DNA from: Emmonsiellopsis sp. PD_33
Lineage: Eukaryota > Ascomycota > Eurotiomycetes > Onygenales > Ajellomycetaceae
DNA length: 54,626 nt
Direction of reading: 5' to 3'
NCBI GenBank assembly: GCA_032988165.1
Contig: JANTQF010000233.1
Coordinates: 1-54,626, forward strand
Both the position numbers and the translations under genes were made by a program. Under the pieces are notes generated by a model. It was not told the origin of the DNA. It saw nothing but the letters and a program-made list of their open reading frames with translations, and did not search any database. Position 1 is the stretch's first letter, and every line of letters starts with the position of its first letter. Below, piece by piece: positions 1 through 12,031 of this stretch.

Positions 1-2247
1 CACCGAATCCATGTTGGAAAAATTGCCACCTGGTTGCTCCTGGTAAATGTAAGGCGGCGGAGCCACCACTAGGTTTAGATGAATGCGGGAATTTCTTTGC
101 CCTCTCGGCTTGTTGCCTCACTTTTAGATCCCTTCTTCCCGGGTTTCGGCCTCCTCTACCTTGCTATACACCATTCTAGGATAAACGGTGATTGTGCTTC
201 CCAAGGGTGGTATCTGAAATGTTGGAAGGGGGCAGCCGTTGAGATCGTTATTTCAGCTGTAGACACCGGTATAGCCCTGTAGTCTGATTTTGAACTCGAC
301 GCTTTTGCCTGATCACCTTGCTCGATCGATCGGGGTTTTTATTATGAATGCCCTGGGTATATGGAAATGGACATATCTCGAATTCGAACAGGTATGCATG
401 TTTGCCTTTGATATTTTCTGGGGGGCTGGATGTTGATCCCAAGCATGTGAGGCAGACAGATAATTCGGAGAATATGAACGATATCCAGCCATCATGCAAC
501 ATCAATTGCTCTGACATGAAAGAATGCCAGCTGAGCGGTATTAGTGTGTGTAAGACCAGCTAGATTTCCTTTTGGTAAAAAACAGAGTGGGGGGGGATGA
601 ACACCAGCTGACATCAACCATCCATGCTGGGAGATCCCAGAGTTGATAATTGCTGGCTTTTATTATCAAAGCAGTAGGCAGGAATATTAGTTCAAGAAAC
701 ACTTAAGTTGTGTAACATGAGATCATTATGGTTTCCTATGTTATCCATTTGTGGTATCTCAATGAAGAAAATAGTGCCCACGCTTTGGCCGTTGGACAAT
801 CCGCAAGGAACTCTTATTATAGCTGCTTGATAACGGGACCTTCCAAATACATCAGAAAATAATGAATCTTGTAATCGAGAATTTGAAAGGATGTCAAATG
901 TTGCACGTACTTGAGTGTACCATCCTCCAAACTCTCCAGGTTCAGAGCAAACGCCTGGCGGCATCATAGTAGGGATCGAATATAGGTGCTGGAGACGGGA
1001 AGATCAAGATCTTTGCTGTAGGGAGAAGCTGGGCTATTGCATAGCGCGAAGGTGGAAAACATTTAGGTGCACCGCTGCTTCAATCTTCGTACATGAGGGG
1101 TTGTAGATGCTGTACGACTTCCGTCTACCAACCAAAATGGTCGGTTGGATAACTACCTCCACGTTAAAGTTCCGCCCGCAATCACTGAGTGACGATGAAG
1201 GAAATGTCCCTCTTCAAAATAACCTGGAAGAGGCTTTCTCCGAATTCCAGTGAGGTTTTCATTGCTGTTGTTGTACTCCGCAGCGACCAAAAAAACATGC
1301 TTAGGGCTAACTAGGTCACGTGACCACCAAGCCCTCCCCTGACCATCCCATCTCAACGTCACGACCACAATGCTGCAATGTTGCAAGATGGCCAGGGTCT
1401 TTACCTTTTCTTTCGACATAATCTTTATTTATACTACACTGTGGATATTTTGACCCGTCTACTTAATATAGCTTTAGGAGGTTTGCATGTCTTTAATTGC
1501 ATCTACCCTATTTCTTCTCCACCGGTTTCCCATTCCGCCCAGCCCAGATAACCTGTCAATGGGTCATTAGTATTGGCCGCCAATATTGCAGCCGAGTCTT
1601 CTGCTTTGCAGCTGTCATCAAGATCAATCTCACTTTGCTGATTGATCGTCAGCAAGGTTGAAGCTATGATGAAGCTAAAGCCTTCCCCAGATTTTCCCCA
1701 GACTTCCCCGCATCTTGAACAAGTTCCCGAACCGGCCATTTTCGGGTCTATATCGTGTTCGACGAACACTGCTTCGAATATGGGCCTCAATGACTGTTCT
1801 GAACTCCACCCGGACCTATGTATGACTGTTGTGGCAAATTTAGGCTTGATCTAGAGACATGGCTTTTGCCATTCATTAATAGAGAACCGACAGCCGGGTT
1901 CACCCCTCGGGTCAACGAACACCCCTCAATTTTTCGGTTATTGCTTCTTTTCTACGGATATGACACTCACGGTGATAACTCAATTGACCAAGTTGGAAAG
2001 GTTTCATGGACTTTCTGTCCAATGCTATGGTTTACACAGCCTGGAAGCCGTGTCCACTCGCGACCACCGCCGGCGTTCTTTGTCTTGGTCGCACTTTAAC
2101 CGATGCGTTAGTCCATATGTTTATAGGAATCCTCTGGAGTCCGTTTTATGGTATAAGTACCTCCATCCGTCTGGCACCCCTAGCTTGACGATTTCTTGAA
2201 TTCCTCAAGAAATATCATTTCTCAGCTATCTCCCTCCAAACTCCAAC
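1..2247. other. No confident gene; unassigned leading region
   Basis: No protein family could be recognised here. The longest open frames are an 88-codon minus-strand frame at 1153-1419, a 91-codon minus-strand frame at 692-967 and a 95-codon minus-strand frame at 1503-1790. They cannot be joined convincingly: after the 88-codon frame a possible GTAGTT donor leads only to a short tail. The left edge may hold the end of a minus-strand exon (a TAG acceptor-like site near 70), but this cannot be tested at the boundary. A perfect GGTCACGTGACC palindrome lies at 1314-1325. The last few hundred bases are presumably the promoter of the permease that starts at 2248. Confidence 0.4.
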
Positions 2248-3962
2248 ATGGGTCGATACGTTCCAAACGCATTCAACTTGGCAGTTGTTGTATTCGTAGC
2301 ACTAGGCTCCACGGCTTGTAGCTATGGAATGGCTATTATTAGCTCTACCATAGGGCAACCCAGCTTCTATCTGGATTTCAACTTGGCCCCGCAAGGCCAG
2401 CCTGGATATAAGCACACCTCCAATTTGATTGGTGCCATGAACGGGCTCAATTCTGCCGGTTCTACCTTTGGATGTGTGTTTATATCGTGGAGCGCTGATG
2501 CAATTGGAAGAAAAAGATCTATACAATTCGGTGCCATCATCCTAATTATCGGAGCTGCTTTGTGTGCTGGGTCAGTTAATATGGCAATGTTCCTGGTTGC
2601 GCGCTTCATTGCAGGGTTTGGAATTGGTGTCTTGATAACTGGTATCCCAATGTAAGTCCTGGCACAATATATTATACCATGCTTGATCTTTTGACTAATG
2701 GAACGTTTAGGTATCAAGCTGAGGCATCTGCGCCATCCTCCCGCGGCTTCATGGTCTCGATGCATGGCATTATGTTCGCGATGGGATACTCTCTTGCGTC
2801 GTGGATAGGATTTGGATGTTACTTCATGTCTGCTTCAGGCTCAAAGTCGTCTTTCGCATGGAGATTTCCCCTCGCATTTCAAGCTGCCCCAGCTATCCTT
2901 CTTCTAATCGGTTCTCCATGGATCCCGTTTTCACCCCGCTGGCTGCTAGAACAGGGCCGAGACGAGGAGGCACGCGATATTATTATCCGACTGCATCGTA
3001 CAAAAGATGATCCCAACAATTCTACGGCCGAAAAGGAATTCTTCCAGATGAAGAAACAACTGGAGATGGATCGCCAAACGAAAACCCGGACAGGGAAATT
3101 TGAAATTTTCAGCACAGGGCCGAATCGCCGACGCGCATTTATTGGGTTTGCTCTTATGTTCGGAAACATGTTTACTGTAGGTCTATAGCCCAATCAATGG
3201 TAACGGTTTTTTTGGGGTTATCTAACTGTTTAGGGTGTTCTTATCATTGCGAATTATGGTGTCCTCCTGTATAGCTCTTTGGGGATGAAGACATATATGC
3301 CGCTACTACTCTCTGCTCTCTGGGTTACGGCATCTTTTCCTGGGAACGTCTTTACCGCCCTCTTCGTCGATCGCCTCGGGCGTCGATTCTTCCTTCTCAC
3401 CGGCCTAAGCGGCATCCTTTTCTCTCTCATTATGGAATGTTGGACACAAGCGAAATACCTTGGCACGACAAACATGGCAGGGCAGAAAGCGGCTGTATTC
3501 TTCCTCTTTCTCTTCATATTTTTCTGGTCCTCTTTCATCGACGCGACCCAGTACCTCTACCTGTCTGAAATTTTCCCGACAAATATTCGAAGCCAAGGGA
3601 TGGCATTGGGGATGGCAGGTACTTTTGGCGCAAGCATCATTCTCCTCGTGGCTGGACCGATTGCGCTTGAAGTCATCAAATGGAAATTCTTCCTAGTCCT
3701 CATCATCCCCACGGCAATTCATTTGGTCAGCGTCTACTTTTTATATCCGGAAACAAGACAACGCAGTTTGGAGGATATCAATGCGGCTTTCGGAGAAAAG
3801 GTTGCGGTTCATTTTTACAATGCCACTGAGGAGGATGAAGCAATGTATGCCAAAGCTATTGAAGAGAGTCGCACGAGAGGGCAACATACAAATGCGGAAG
3901 AGAAAGAAAGCGACTCAGATAAATCGGTCGTCCACCTCGAGAATACGTCTGCGAATGTTTGA
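2248..3962 (+). CDS. MFS sugar transporter (hexose/lactose-permease type)
   Basis: Three exons (2248-2651, 2711-3176, 3234-3962) give a 532-residue protein, the usual length for the fungal sugar-porter family. These are plasma-membrane 12-helix permeases that import sugars, usually with protons. Visible signatures are the loop 2-3 motif SADAIGRKR, the helix-4 stretch ARFIAGFGIGVL followed by PMYQAEASAPSSRG (the PESPR-like site), DRLGRRFFLL in the second half, and the C-terminal PETRQRSLEDINAAF motif. Both introns have GT-AG ends (58 and 57 bases) and keep frame. The tail is acidic and serine-rich, as is common where such permeases are ubiquitinated. The substrate cannot be assigned from sequence alone. 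Family assignment is secure. Confidence 0.92.
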
Positions 3963-4728
3963 GTTGTTTTACACAGGTCTGAACGCACTTCTTCTTCGTG
4001 TGTTGGGCGGTATATTTGGATGGTTATTGTCCATGGATACAATCAATATGGAAAGGCTTCAAGTTGTTATTTTGAGAAATTTCATGCTAGGTACTTATAT
4101 CCATCGGGGCATGAATATTGTGGGCATGCTTCCGTTTTGGAATTCGTTCGAAATTTGACGTGGGAAAGAAGAACATTAGTGTAGCGCAATGGTTCAACAG
4201 TCTCCAATGGAAGATTATTTTTACCTACTGATTGTTATCTCAGCGGGGTCTTTTCTTTTGTTCATTGTCTTTTTGCTAACAGTCGCTTGAATCAGCGGTC
4301 TTTGTTTCATTCATTGTATTCAAAGCTCGATGAGTCTCTGCCCACTTCCTCTCTGTCTTTCACGCCCATTGTTGAATGAGCAGGGAGCTAAAGTGGATGT
4401 GTTCCAGCACGCCAAACAGGATAATGCTCTTTAGGAAATGGAACAAGTCACCATGATCAAAGAGATCTAGCATAAATATCACCACACATAGGCAATTAAT
4501 TTAGACGCTCTGCAAAGAAATAATGGAACCTTGAGGTGGTCAAAGGGGTTAAAAATACCATCTTGAACCTCAAGAAGCACACCCTGTGACACATTATATC
4601 AGGATGGGTACATCAAACATATATTAAACAGCTACCGCAAAGTAAATTAGACAGGTAACTAACCCATTCTCTTCAATTTAATTCCATTTACATAAACAAT
4701 ATTCTCCTGTCTGCCGAATTCCCCAATA
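3963..4728. other. Intergenic, permease to kinase
   Basis: No gene is seen. The first part is the 3' flank of the permease and the rest is AT-rich upstream DNA of the kinase gene. A weak inverted pair (CTTGAGGT near 4531 and ACCTCAAG near 4566) is the only structure noticed. Confidence 0.5.
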
Positions 4729-6351
4729 ATGCCTCCCCCCCATGAATACGAACCCCCCCAGCACCCCGGCGAACAGATCCTAGATCTAGTTTCCGGAGAA
4801 GGCGAGCACAAAATCCACCCCCTACACAAGATCTACAGGAGACGACGAAAAGCAGGTCCACGGGACATCTCGAGATGCTCTCATCCCATCACCGTCGAAG
4901 ATCCGATAGACGGTACAGGCAACCAATGCCGTACAGACTCAATGGAATATCAAACATGGGAGCTAGCCAGCGCGAAGTATGCCGGGGACGCAAACGCGAG
5001 AGCCAATATCAAACCATTTTTCGAGCAGATGTGTCCTCTGTTGAAGGAGCGGTTTGTTATTTACGGCATGTATGGGAAAGGGAGTAAGTGAGATCCATCC
5101 GAATAGGGGAGCAGAGTAATTATTATTTGGTGGGTTTTTTTGCTGATGATATAGCTAGCATATGGAGTTATATTTGCCGCCCGCGAGAGGCATCCAGAGC
5201 CCAATACCCGGCCTAGACACTATGTTATGAAAATGGAAGCGCATCGTCCCATTTCCCAATGCGATGGCCCCAGCCGGATAGGTGTTTATGCCGAGCTCGA
5301 CTCGACGGAGCTGAGATATATCCAGATGGAAGCCAATATTATGCAGCTTCTCTCTCAATCTGAGAGGTTTCCGCATTTGGACTCCGTATATCTGCATGAG
5401 AACTTCCAAGTTATTGTCATGGCGGCAGATACGGCTTGCTATTGTGCGGAGGTTATTGATAACATGCCTGAAGTGCATGGTCCGGAGGTGGTATCGATTC
5501 CACCATGCTTAGAGCCAGGGAATCGATTAATCCAGAACAAGGTGACCAAGTTGAATGAGATTCAAGCGTGCAAGGTCACGTCTCAGCTGCTGGAGGGGAT
5601 GATGTATCTGATGGATCTGAATATATCCCATGATGATCTCAGCCACAGGAATTATCTTGTGGATAATTATCTCAACGTAAGATTTTTCGTTCTAGTACCC
5701 TAACCCCCCCGGCTCAATTTGTAAATTTTCCCCCGAGCAAAGCCTACTCCAACATAAGTAGCCCCCAAAAGAGCCAGATAGCTGATCCCAATAAAACAAC
5801 AGGCTCAACTAATCGATTTTGGCCTCAGCGCCGTCGCCCCCGAAAGCCCACTCTTCAAAACAACCGAACTCTCCATCCTCCACGCCTTCGAGTACCAACA
5901 CTCGCCAGAAATCCTCTACGAGCTGCTGAAACCCTACTACGCCAACCTCGAACGTGACCCGCAGGTAGACCAGATAGACCTCTACATGCCCCACGACGTC
6001 CGCACAGTCCACTTGTGGAAATTTGCAGTGCTAGTCTATGATCTGCTGCACGGGTACTCGCCGTGGGAGCTGCCAGGCAGGGAGTTTGGTGACATCAAGG
6101 CAGACAACATGCATGGGATGGGAAGGTATCAGGTTTTGTTGGATGAGAGGAGGATGAGGATTATGAATGAAGAGTTGCCGATTGATGAGAGGTTGTCGCA
6201 GGATTGTGTGGATGTGTTGCGAGCAATGTTGGCGACGGAGGTGGCGGATCGGCCAACGATAAGGGAGTTGGTTACTTTTCCGTGGTTTCAAGGGCATTGG
6301 GCGGATCACGACTTGAATGAGTTTCAAAGGCCTGATCTGGGACCACGTTAA
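4729..6351 (+). CDS. Protein kinase-like protein, unplaced fungal family
   Basis: Three exons (4729-5083, 5159-5676, 5803-6351) encode 473 residues. The first intron falls inside the glycine loop: joining it gives GKGTYGVIFAARER at about residues 116-129. A VMK lysine follows, then a catalytic loop HDDLSHRNYLV (HxDxxxxN form), then LIDFGLS across the second intron, which supplies the DFG motif. The C lobe has a conserved-looking APE-region substitute (YQHSPEILYELL) and a late arginine helix. The first 115 residues match no domain I recognise. All main catalytic residues appear present, so it is probably an active Ser/Thr kinase. I cannot tie it to a named yeast kinase. It may belong to a lineage-expanded fungal kinase group. 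Confidence 0.8.
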
Positions 6352-6503
6352 GCTCTCGTATTTTGCATTTGTGGCGGCAGAGTGTATAGTTGAATTCCGC
6401 GGGTGTTATCAACAATGGTAAGGGTATCGTCAAAAAGAGCCTCATTCCCACATAGACTGCAAGAGCCAGAAAGGTGATTTCGATTTCCGTCTATGCTCAT
6501 TGT

Positions 6504-8445
6504 TTACCACCCATCGAAATTGCCAAACCCTCCCCCATTACCCTTAAATTTTTTCCTCGCATGCTCAGGTTCAGGTTCTTCCTCCACAAATCCGACAATC
6601 TCATCTTCGTCTGCAGCCGCAGCCGCGGCGGTGGCAGCCTTTAGATACTTCCCTACACCACCAGCGCCGCCGGCAGTCGTAGAGTTATTTGCAGCGCCTC
6701 TTACCCTTTTCCCGGTCCAGGTCATCTGGTTGTCGTTTTGGCCATCTCCCGGAGCGGAAGCCCCGGACGTGGCGGCTTGCGCCTGCTCATCCTCGCGTTT
6801 CTGTTTTAAGAATTCCTCGAACGGGTCAACAAAGATCGTAACGTTGAGGATGCGGATGGGGGTCGTGGGTTTGTTTGTAGAGTCGACAGGGGCGACTTCG
6901 AGTGCATCGAGGGTTGTGGAGGATGGGGAGGGATCGTCGATTAGCCGAGCGAATATGGTGTGTTTGAGATTTAGGTGGGGGAGGGCGCGATACGCAATGA
7001 AGCTGGTTGATAGTTAGCTATTGCCCAGGAAATTTCTTTGGATCCCGCTACTCACAATTGACTGCTATTGGTATTTTTGCCTTTATTCGCCATGCTCACT
7101 GTCCCTCGTGCGTCATGCTTAAAGGGGCCTTCGATCTCGTCCTCGAAGTTCTTGCCCCAGATACTCTCACCACCTCTGCCAGTTCCCGTCGGATCGCCAC
7201 CTTGAATCATGAAGCCCTTGATATTTCGATGAAATGTGACATCGTCATAGTATCCCTTCTTAGCAAGCTGAATAAAGTTCCACACTGCCTTGGGAGCATT
7301 TTCCGTATGTAATTCAAGGTTAAGATCACCCATTGTCGTCTTAATCCGCGCATAACCCTTAATCTTAACGCGGCCCCGTCGCAACATATACTGTTCGTCA
7401 GTGAGAATGGCAAGGTCGCCGGACGTGTGCGGGGTGAGACCCGTACTCGTGAAAGAAGCCGCTGCAAGACCAGTAGTATGTTTTGCAGCATTGTAGGCCG
7501 TGGGTTTCCTGTCTTGTTTCGCCATCAAACCTCGAGATGGACCCTCCCTATTTGCGGGAGTAGATCCATCACGTCCTCTGGATTTTTCCAGCGCGGCCGC
7601 ATTCGCCTTCTGTTCACGCTCCGCGCGAGCTTTGGCCACTGCCTCCTTAGCCTTTAGGATCTTCGCTGAGCTGCCCATAGCATTCAGATTAACGTTGCTG
7701 CTTTGTTCTTTTATTTGCTGGTCCGTCAGGCCGCTCTCCCCATCCTTCAAGTACTTGAACGAACTGAGATCTCTAGCTTCAACATTCTGCGGATCCTGCA
7801 ACGTGATAATATCCTTGCGTCCAAACTCCTGATCCGAGACGAGATCCCGCCACATCTTTGCCTTGACATTTAATCTGTTCACAGTATCCCATGCGAAAAC
7901 ATTGCCCGACGGCTTTAGCGCCACGATATGCGTATTATCCGTGAAGACCTTGAAAGTGACTGGGTCCACATATTCGCCCGACTCGTTTTTTGCAAAGTTC
8001 AGCTTGATGAGATCGGAGGTTTTGAGTGGGGATCCGTCAACTGGATTCGTTCCATGCTTCTTAATCCATGGGAGGATGTTTGTTAGGTCGAATATGGTGC
8101 CGGAGTGCGTGCAGACAGGGTGCGAGAATGGTTGGAGGGAGAGGGAGCAAAAATTAAAGGGCAGCCGTTTGAAGGAGGCGTGTACGGTCCCGGCTTTTGA
8201 TCTAACACCAGAGCCAGCGCTGGCAGAGTAGGCATCTTCGGAAGCCCATTCCGAGTGGGTAATCTAAGAGAGGACATGTCAGCTACACCTATACAAAAAG
8301 CTATCCGTAGACGTTGGTCCGGAGAAGCTTGCGTTCCTGGGGTTCGTACATAGAGCTTGTCGGTTCCTGGAGAAAACTAGTCAGCCCGGTCATGGCGATG
8401 AATGTACTGCGGATATTATAAAGAGTATCGCTTACCTTTCCCCAT
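6504..8445 (-). CDS. cyp8: U-box peptidyl-prolyl isomerase, PPIL2/Cyp8 family
   Basis: Four exons on the minus strand (8445-8436, 8366-8350, 8263-7056, 7002-6504) encode 577 residues, the family's normal size. The first two coding exons are only 10 and 17 bases and together spell MGKGTDKLY, which continues to ITHSEW as in the human PPIL2 N terminus. A U-box follows at about residues 36-105 (RLPFNFCSLSLQPF, PVCTHSGTIFDL), then the PPIL2-specific linker (ITLQDPQNVEARDL), then a cyclophilin domain from about 310 to 480 (FHRNIKGFMIQGGDPTGTG). The tail is alanine-rich. Family members combine E3 ubiquitin ligase and prolyl isomerase features and associate with the spliceosome in the nucleus. The minus-strand neighbour EDC3 is another RNA-biology gene, but no operon-like link is implied. 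Confidence 0.95.
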
Positions 8446-9144
8446 CTTTAATACTCGATCTGTTGGAACGGAATAGTACAAAAGCTTGCTGGCGCAAAAA
8501 CAATCCAGACATGTCTTCAGACATTACATCAGCGCGATTTCCACGTCTCGCGCTAGTCTGTTTTTGGAGTGGCGCCAACTCTAGCGGCTACGGCGTCTAG
8601 GCGGCTAGGCGGCTACCAACGAGCACCAGCGCAGGGACGAGGTTTCCGATTTTCCAGCTCGGCCTTCAATGCCTCCAGAAACTCTGTGCGCCCCTTCAAT
8701 TAGTTACAGGGTGAACATAGTTACTCATCATTGTAAGGAAGTTTGGGCTTGTTTACCCCCCCAAACCTGCCCTGGACATCTTGGCCTGCTTGAACAAGAG
8801 CGTGCGAAAACGAAAATCAGAAATAAATACTGGCTAGAAAATATCATAATAATAAAATACAGTTCGTAAAAGCGAAAGCTCCATTCCCGGCCCCGATTTT
8901 AAACCCCAGACCCCGAAGAATGTAGATAGGGTATACATGAAAAAGAGCAAGATAATGGTTAAAAAGGAGCAAGAAAACTAGGGAAAGTAAAAAAACAGGT
9001 GGTTGCCTCTTCATTAATGCACGGCGCTCATAGTTGACTCCATTTAACTCCCAAGTAGTAACTTTTGTTATTCCCGTAGAACAACACTGACGCACCGGAC
9101 CGATTTTATCTGCGAGATATTCCGCGGACAAAGTGCGACTGCGT
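8446..9144. other. Intergenic, 5' of PPIL2 gene and 3' of EDC3
   Basis: No gene is seen. The half next to 8446 must hold the promoter of the minus-strand cyclophilin gene. A short direct repetition of CTAGGCGG lies near 8595-8617. The rest is AT-rich and presumably carries the EDC3 3' end. Confidence 0.5.
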
Positions 9145-11543
9145 TTATGGCGTTGGGGTTTGGAATCTTAGAGGGACGACCCACTGGTTACCGAAATCGA
9201 CGCCATGACGTCGTCGGCTTCCGTACTTCCTCCATACAATCTGGCTGATACCAATATCTGCAACTGTGATGTTCCATGCTAAGCCCTCCCCGGAGCTCAA
9301 GGCATGCACCAGGCCGGTCTTCGGGGCTGCAAGGCAGACGATGAATTTCGAGTTGGCACTTAATCGGGAACCCTGGACAAGCGTTGCTTCGCCTGATAAA
9401 AAATAGATACGGTTAGTAAATGTTCTCATTGGGGTTTGAATAAAGGAATACACTCACCTGTTATAGCCGAAAGCCCAGAAGGAACGTCTACTGATAAAAT
9501 CTCGATATTGCTACGGTTAGCCCAGGAGATCATCTCAAACGCTGTCGCTTGATCGTCGGTTCGTAGGTCGTCGAAGGCAATATGGACACCGAAAATCGCA
9601 TCAACCACGAGGTCAGGTACGGATTCCCCAGAGGATAATCGAGACGAGAGTTCATCCCATTTCATGACTCGCCCGGAAACTTTCTTGAAAATATCGATTT
9701 GCTTCTTGAAGCCATCCATGAATTCGTCTTCGCGATCCATCCCGAGGACACAGACCGTTACACGGTAGCCTCGATTACGGAAATGCCGCGCAGCACATAC
9801 AGCCCGACTGCCAGTTCGGTGGTTCCCAACGAGAACCAAAATTGTAGAAGACACTGCAAGCTTGGACACTTGAGAAACCGCCGCTTCAGCAATGCCGCGC
9901 CCGGCGTTTTCGGTAATGATATCTTCTCCCAGGCCAAGTTCTGCAATGGCTAGTTGTTCTATCTCGATCATTTGGAGTGGGCCAACACAGGGGCATTGTC
10001 GGTTGGTATTTGCTAGCAGTAGAGATCCTGATGATGACGAAGTGGATCCCATCAATGGCGACCCAGATAGCTGTGATGGCTTATGCGGTTGTGGACTTCC
10101 GGTGCGAGAAGAAGTCAATTGTCCACGGCTGAGTGAGCTGATTTGGGATGATACAAGGGTCGACCCAAGGATCGTGCTACCCTTGCGTGATTGGGTACGA
10201 ACAGATACTCTTGAACGAGCCCTAGCGGAATTCCGTCCACTACTAAAACGTTCCTCACTGACCTCATCTTCTTCGGTTTCCCCTGCTTCACTATTCCAAT
10301 TGTCATTGGGTGTATTTGAATCAAGAACGTTTTCAGTGTAGTGCAAATTCTTGCCCTCGTTTGTCCCTGGTCTGTGAACCCTTCTGTTGAAGCTGACCAA
10401 TCTTTCTTCACCCGTAGTGGTATCGTCATTGCGAATTTCGTCAAAAATGCGGCGCTTGTCGAACTTGGACAAATTGCTTGCGAAATCAAAGTCCCCCATT
10501 TCCTGGATATCCGTTGCATCTTCTGTTGCCCATCCATTCGGGTCCTCTGCGTATGACTTCCTATTCCGTAGCTTCGACCGTCTAGAACGCCCATTGTTGG
10601 CGGGTAGGGGCGCCGGTTCTACAAAGGCAGTCTGGCGCCAGCCTTTCCCTCCTACGTTCGTTTTCCTTGCGGCTGTCGCGGCGGACTCCGAGGCAATTGG
10701 GGTGGCACCGGAAGGCTGCGAATCAGCTTCCTTATTAATTTTGCCTCTGCCACCTCTTCGACTGCGTTTTCCGGTATATTTGAGCGGTACCTCGAGAGGC
10801 GCTGCTCCTCTCCGACCTTCGGGGATATCCTCTAATGTCGACGGGGTGCCTTGGTCGTCCTTCAAACTGTCGCGTTCATTGAATCCAAGGTTGCTAAAGG
10901 GCTCGCTAAGGGTTGCCGCTGCATCATTTACATCCGTTTGCCTTAACCCAACGGGTACGTCTGCGAGCGGAGGGGCGGATTTGGTACCAGAAGCGGGAGC
11001 TGGGGCCGAATCAGCGATCATGACTGGGGAAGGGACATCCCGTTTGCTGGCAGCATATTGGAGGCCAGAATCGGCTAGACCCTGTGGTTTCAATGGTTTC
11101 TTGAAGCTCAGGATAGCGGGGTCTACGAAACCCTGATAACTTTCGCGAGGAGCGGGCTGGGCGATATTTTCCTGTCCATGATGCGGAACTTGCGGCGGGG
11201 GTTGTGCGCGAGGTACGGCGCGGTCATTATGAAAAGTGGCAGCTGTAGGGGTAGCGGATCCATAGCTGGGTGGCAGGGAAGAGTGAGATATTTGGTGGGA
11301 GGATAGCTCTAAATCGGCAATGCCGGCCGCGTCGATATGATATACTGGGATATGTTGACCATTCCACAGGAGCGTCACTATCATCAAATTAGTACACATC
11401 AGTAACCAGTGATAGCGCTGCAACTAACCATTCTGCAGTGTCAATCGCTGGCCCACGACATCAGCGACGACCCCTTGCACCTGGGAATTCGGAGGTGATT
11501 TGAGGGTAACAAGAACGGTGTATCCGACAAAGTCGGTGGCCAT
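9145..11543 (-). CDS. EDC3: Enhancer of mRNA-decapping protein 3 (Edc3)
   Basis: Three exons (11543-11429, 11377-9458, 9392-9145) encode 760 residues. The first exon and the start of the second form the LSm domain (MATDFVGYTVLV at the start, GVVADVVGQRLTLQNVTLLW across the junction). The middle is low-complexity and disordered, with an FDF motif region near residue 334 (GDFDFASNLSKFDKRRIFDEI). The C terminus from about 490 is a YjeF_N Rossmann-like domain (LVGNHRTGSRAVCAARHFRNRGYRVTV split by other residues). Edc3 is a P-body scaffold that binds Dcp2 and the Dhh1 helicase through the FDF region and dimerises through YjeF_N. The start chosen gives the conserved LSm N terminus. Identification is secure; length is large because of the linker, as is common in filamentous fungi. 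Confidence 0.93.
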
Positions 11544-12031
11544 GGTGGAAGTTAGAGCAAAAAGAGAAGAGAAAGAGCAATAGTATTCGACTTTTGCATA
11601 CTGAGACCAGAATTATAAATAGAAACAGTTCATATTTGTTTTGTCGGCCACTCGGTCATCTGTCTGCTGTCCTGTTGGTCGTCAAGTTGTAAGGCTGAGG
11701 TCAAGAACAGCTTGGAGTGGATGGATGGATGCAAAAGCTGTCATGTGACCTCGTTATCGATAACAAGTTCCCTTGCTCCACTATCGAATTCCAAGAAAAA
11801 GTTAGAATGAGATACACCTATTTAAAGGTAATGATAGATAGGCGTAAATATAAAGCTATAGCGGCATAGGAAAGTACACCGAAAGGAAAATTGGATATTA
11901 TAAAGGATACATGCTGAAATAAGCAAACACAAGACGAGTTCGCCGCCCCCATATCTATATGATGCAACACCGAATCCGACAAAACGGCCGACCTTTTGCC
12001 TTGCCAACATAATAGTATAAAGATATCCTGC
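11544..12031. other. EDC3 promoter and PIF1 3' flank, with GTTATCGATAAC palindrome
   Basis: This segment separates the minus-strand EDC3 start from the end of PIF1. It contains TCATGTGACC near 11741 and a perfect 12-base palindrome GTTATCGATAAC at 11753-11764, which holds GATA cores on both strands. No coding signal was found. Confidence 0.45.

Noticed and set aside
692..1419. A spliced minus-strand gene from the two short frames
   Set aside because: No donor-acceptor pair joins them with a protein-like product longer than about 105 residues, and neither part is recognised.
10387..11136. Plus-strand open frame of 249 codons
   Set aside because: It lies antisense to the EDC3 second exon, has no known motif, and EDC3 is continuous on the other strand.
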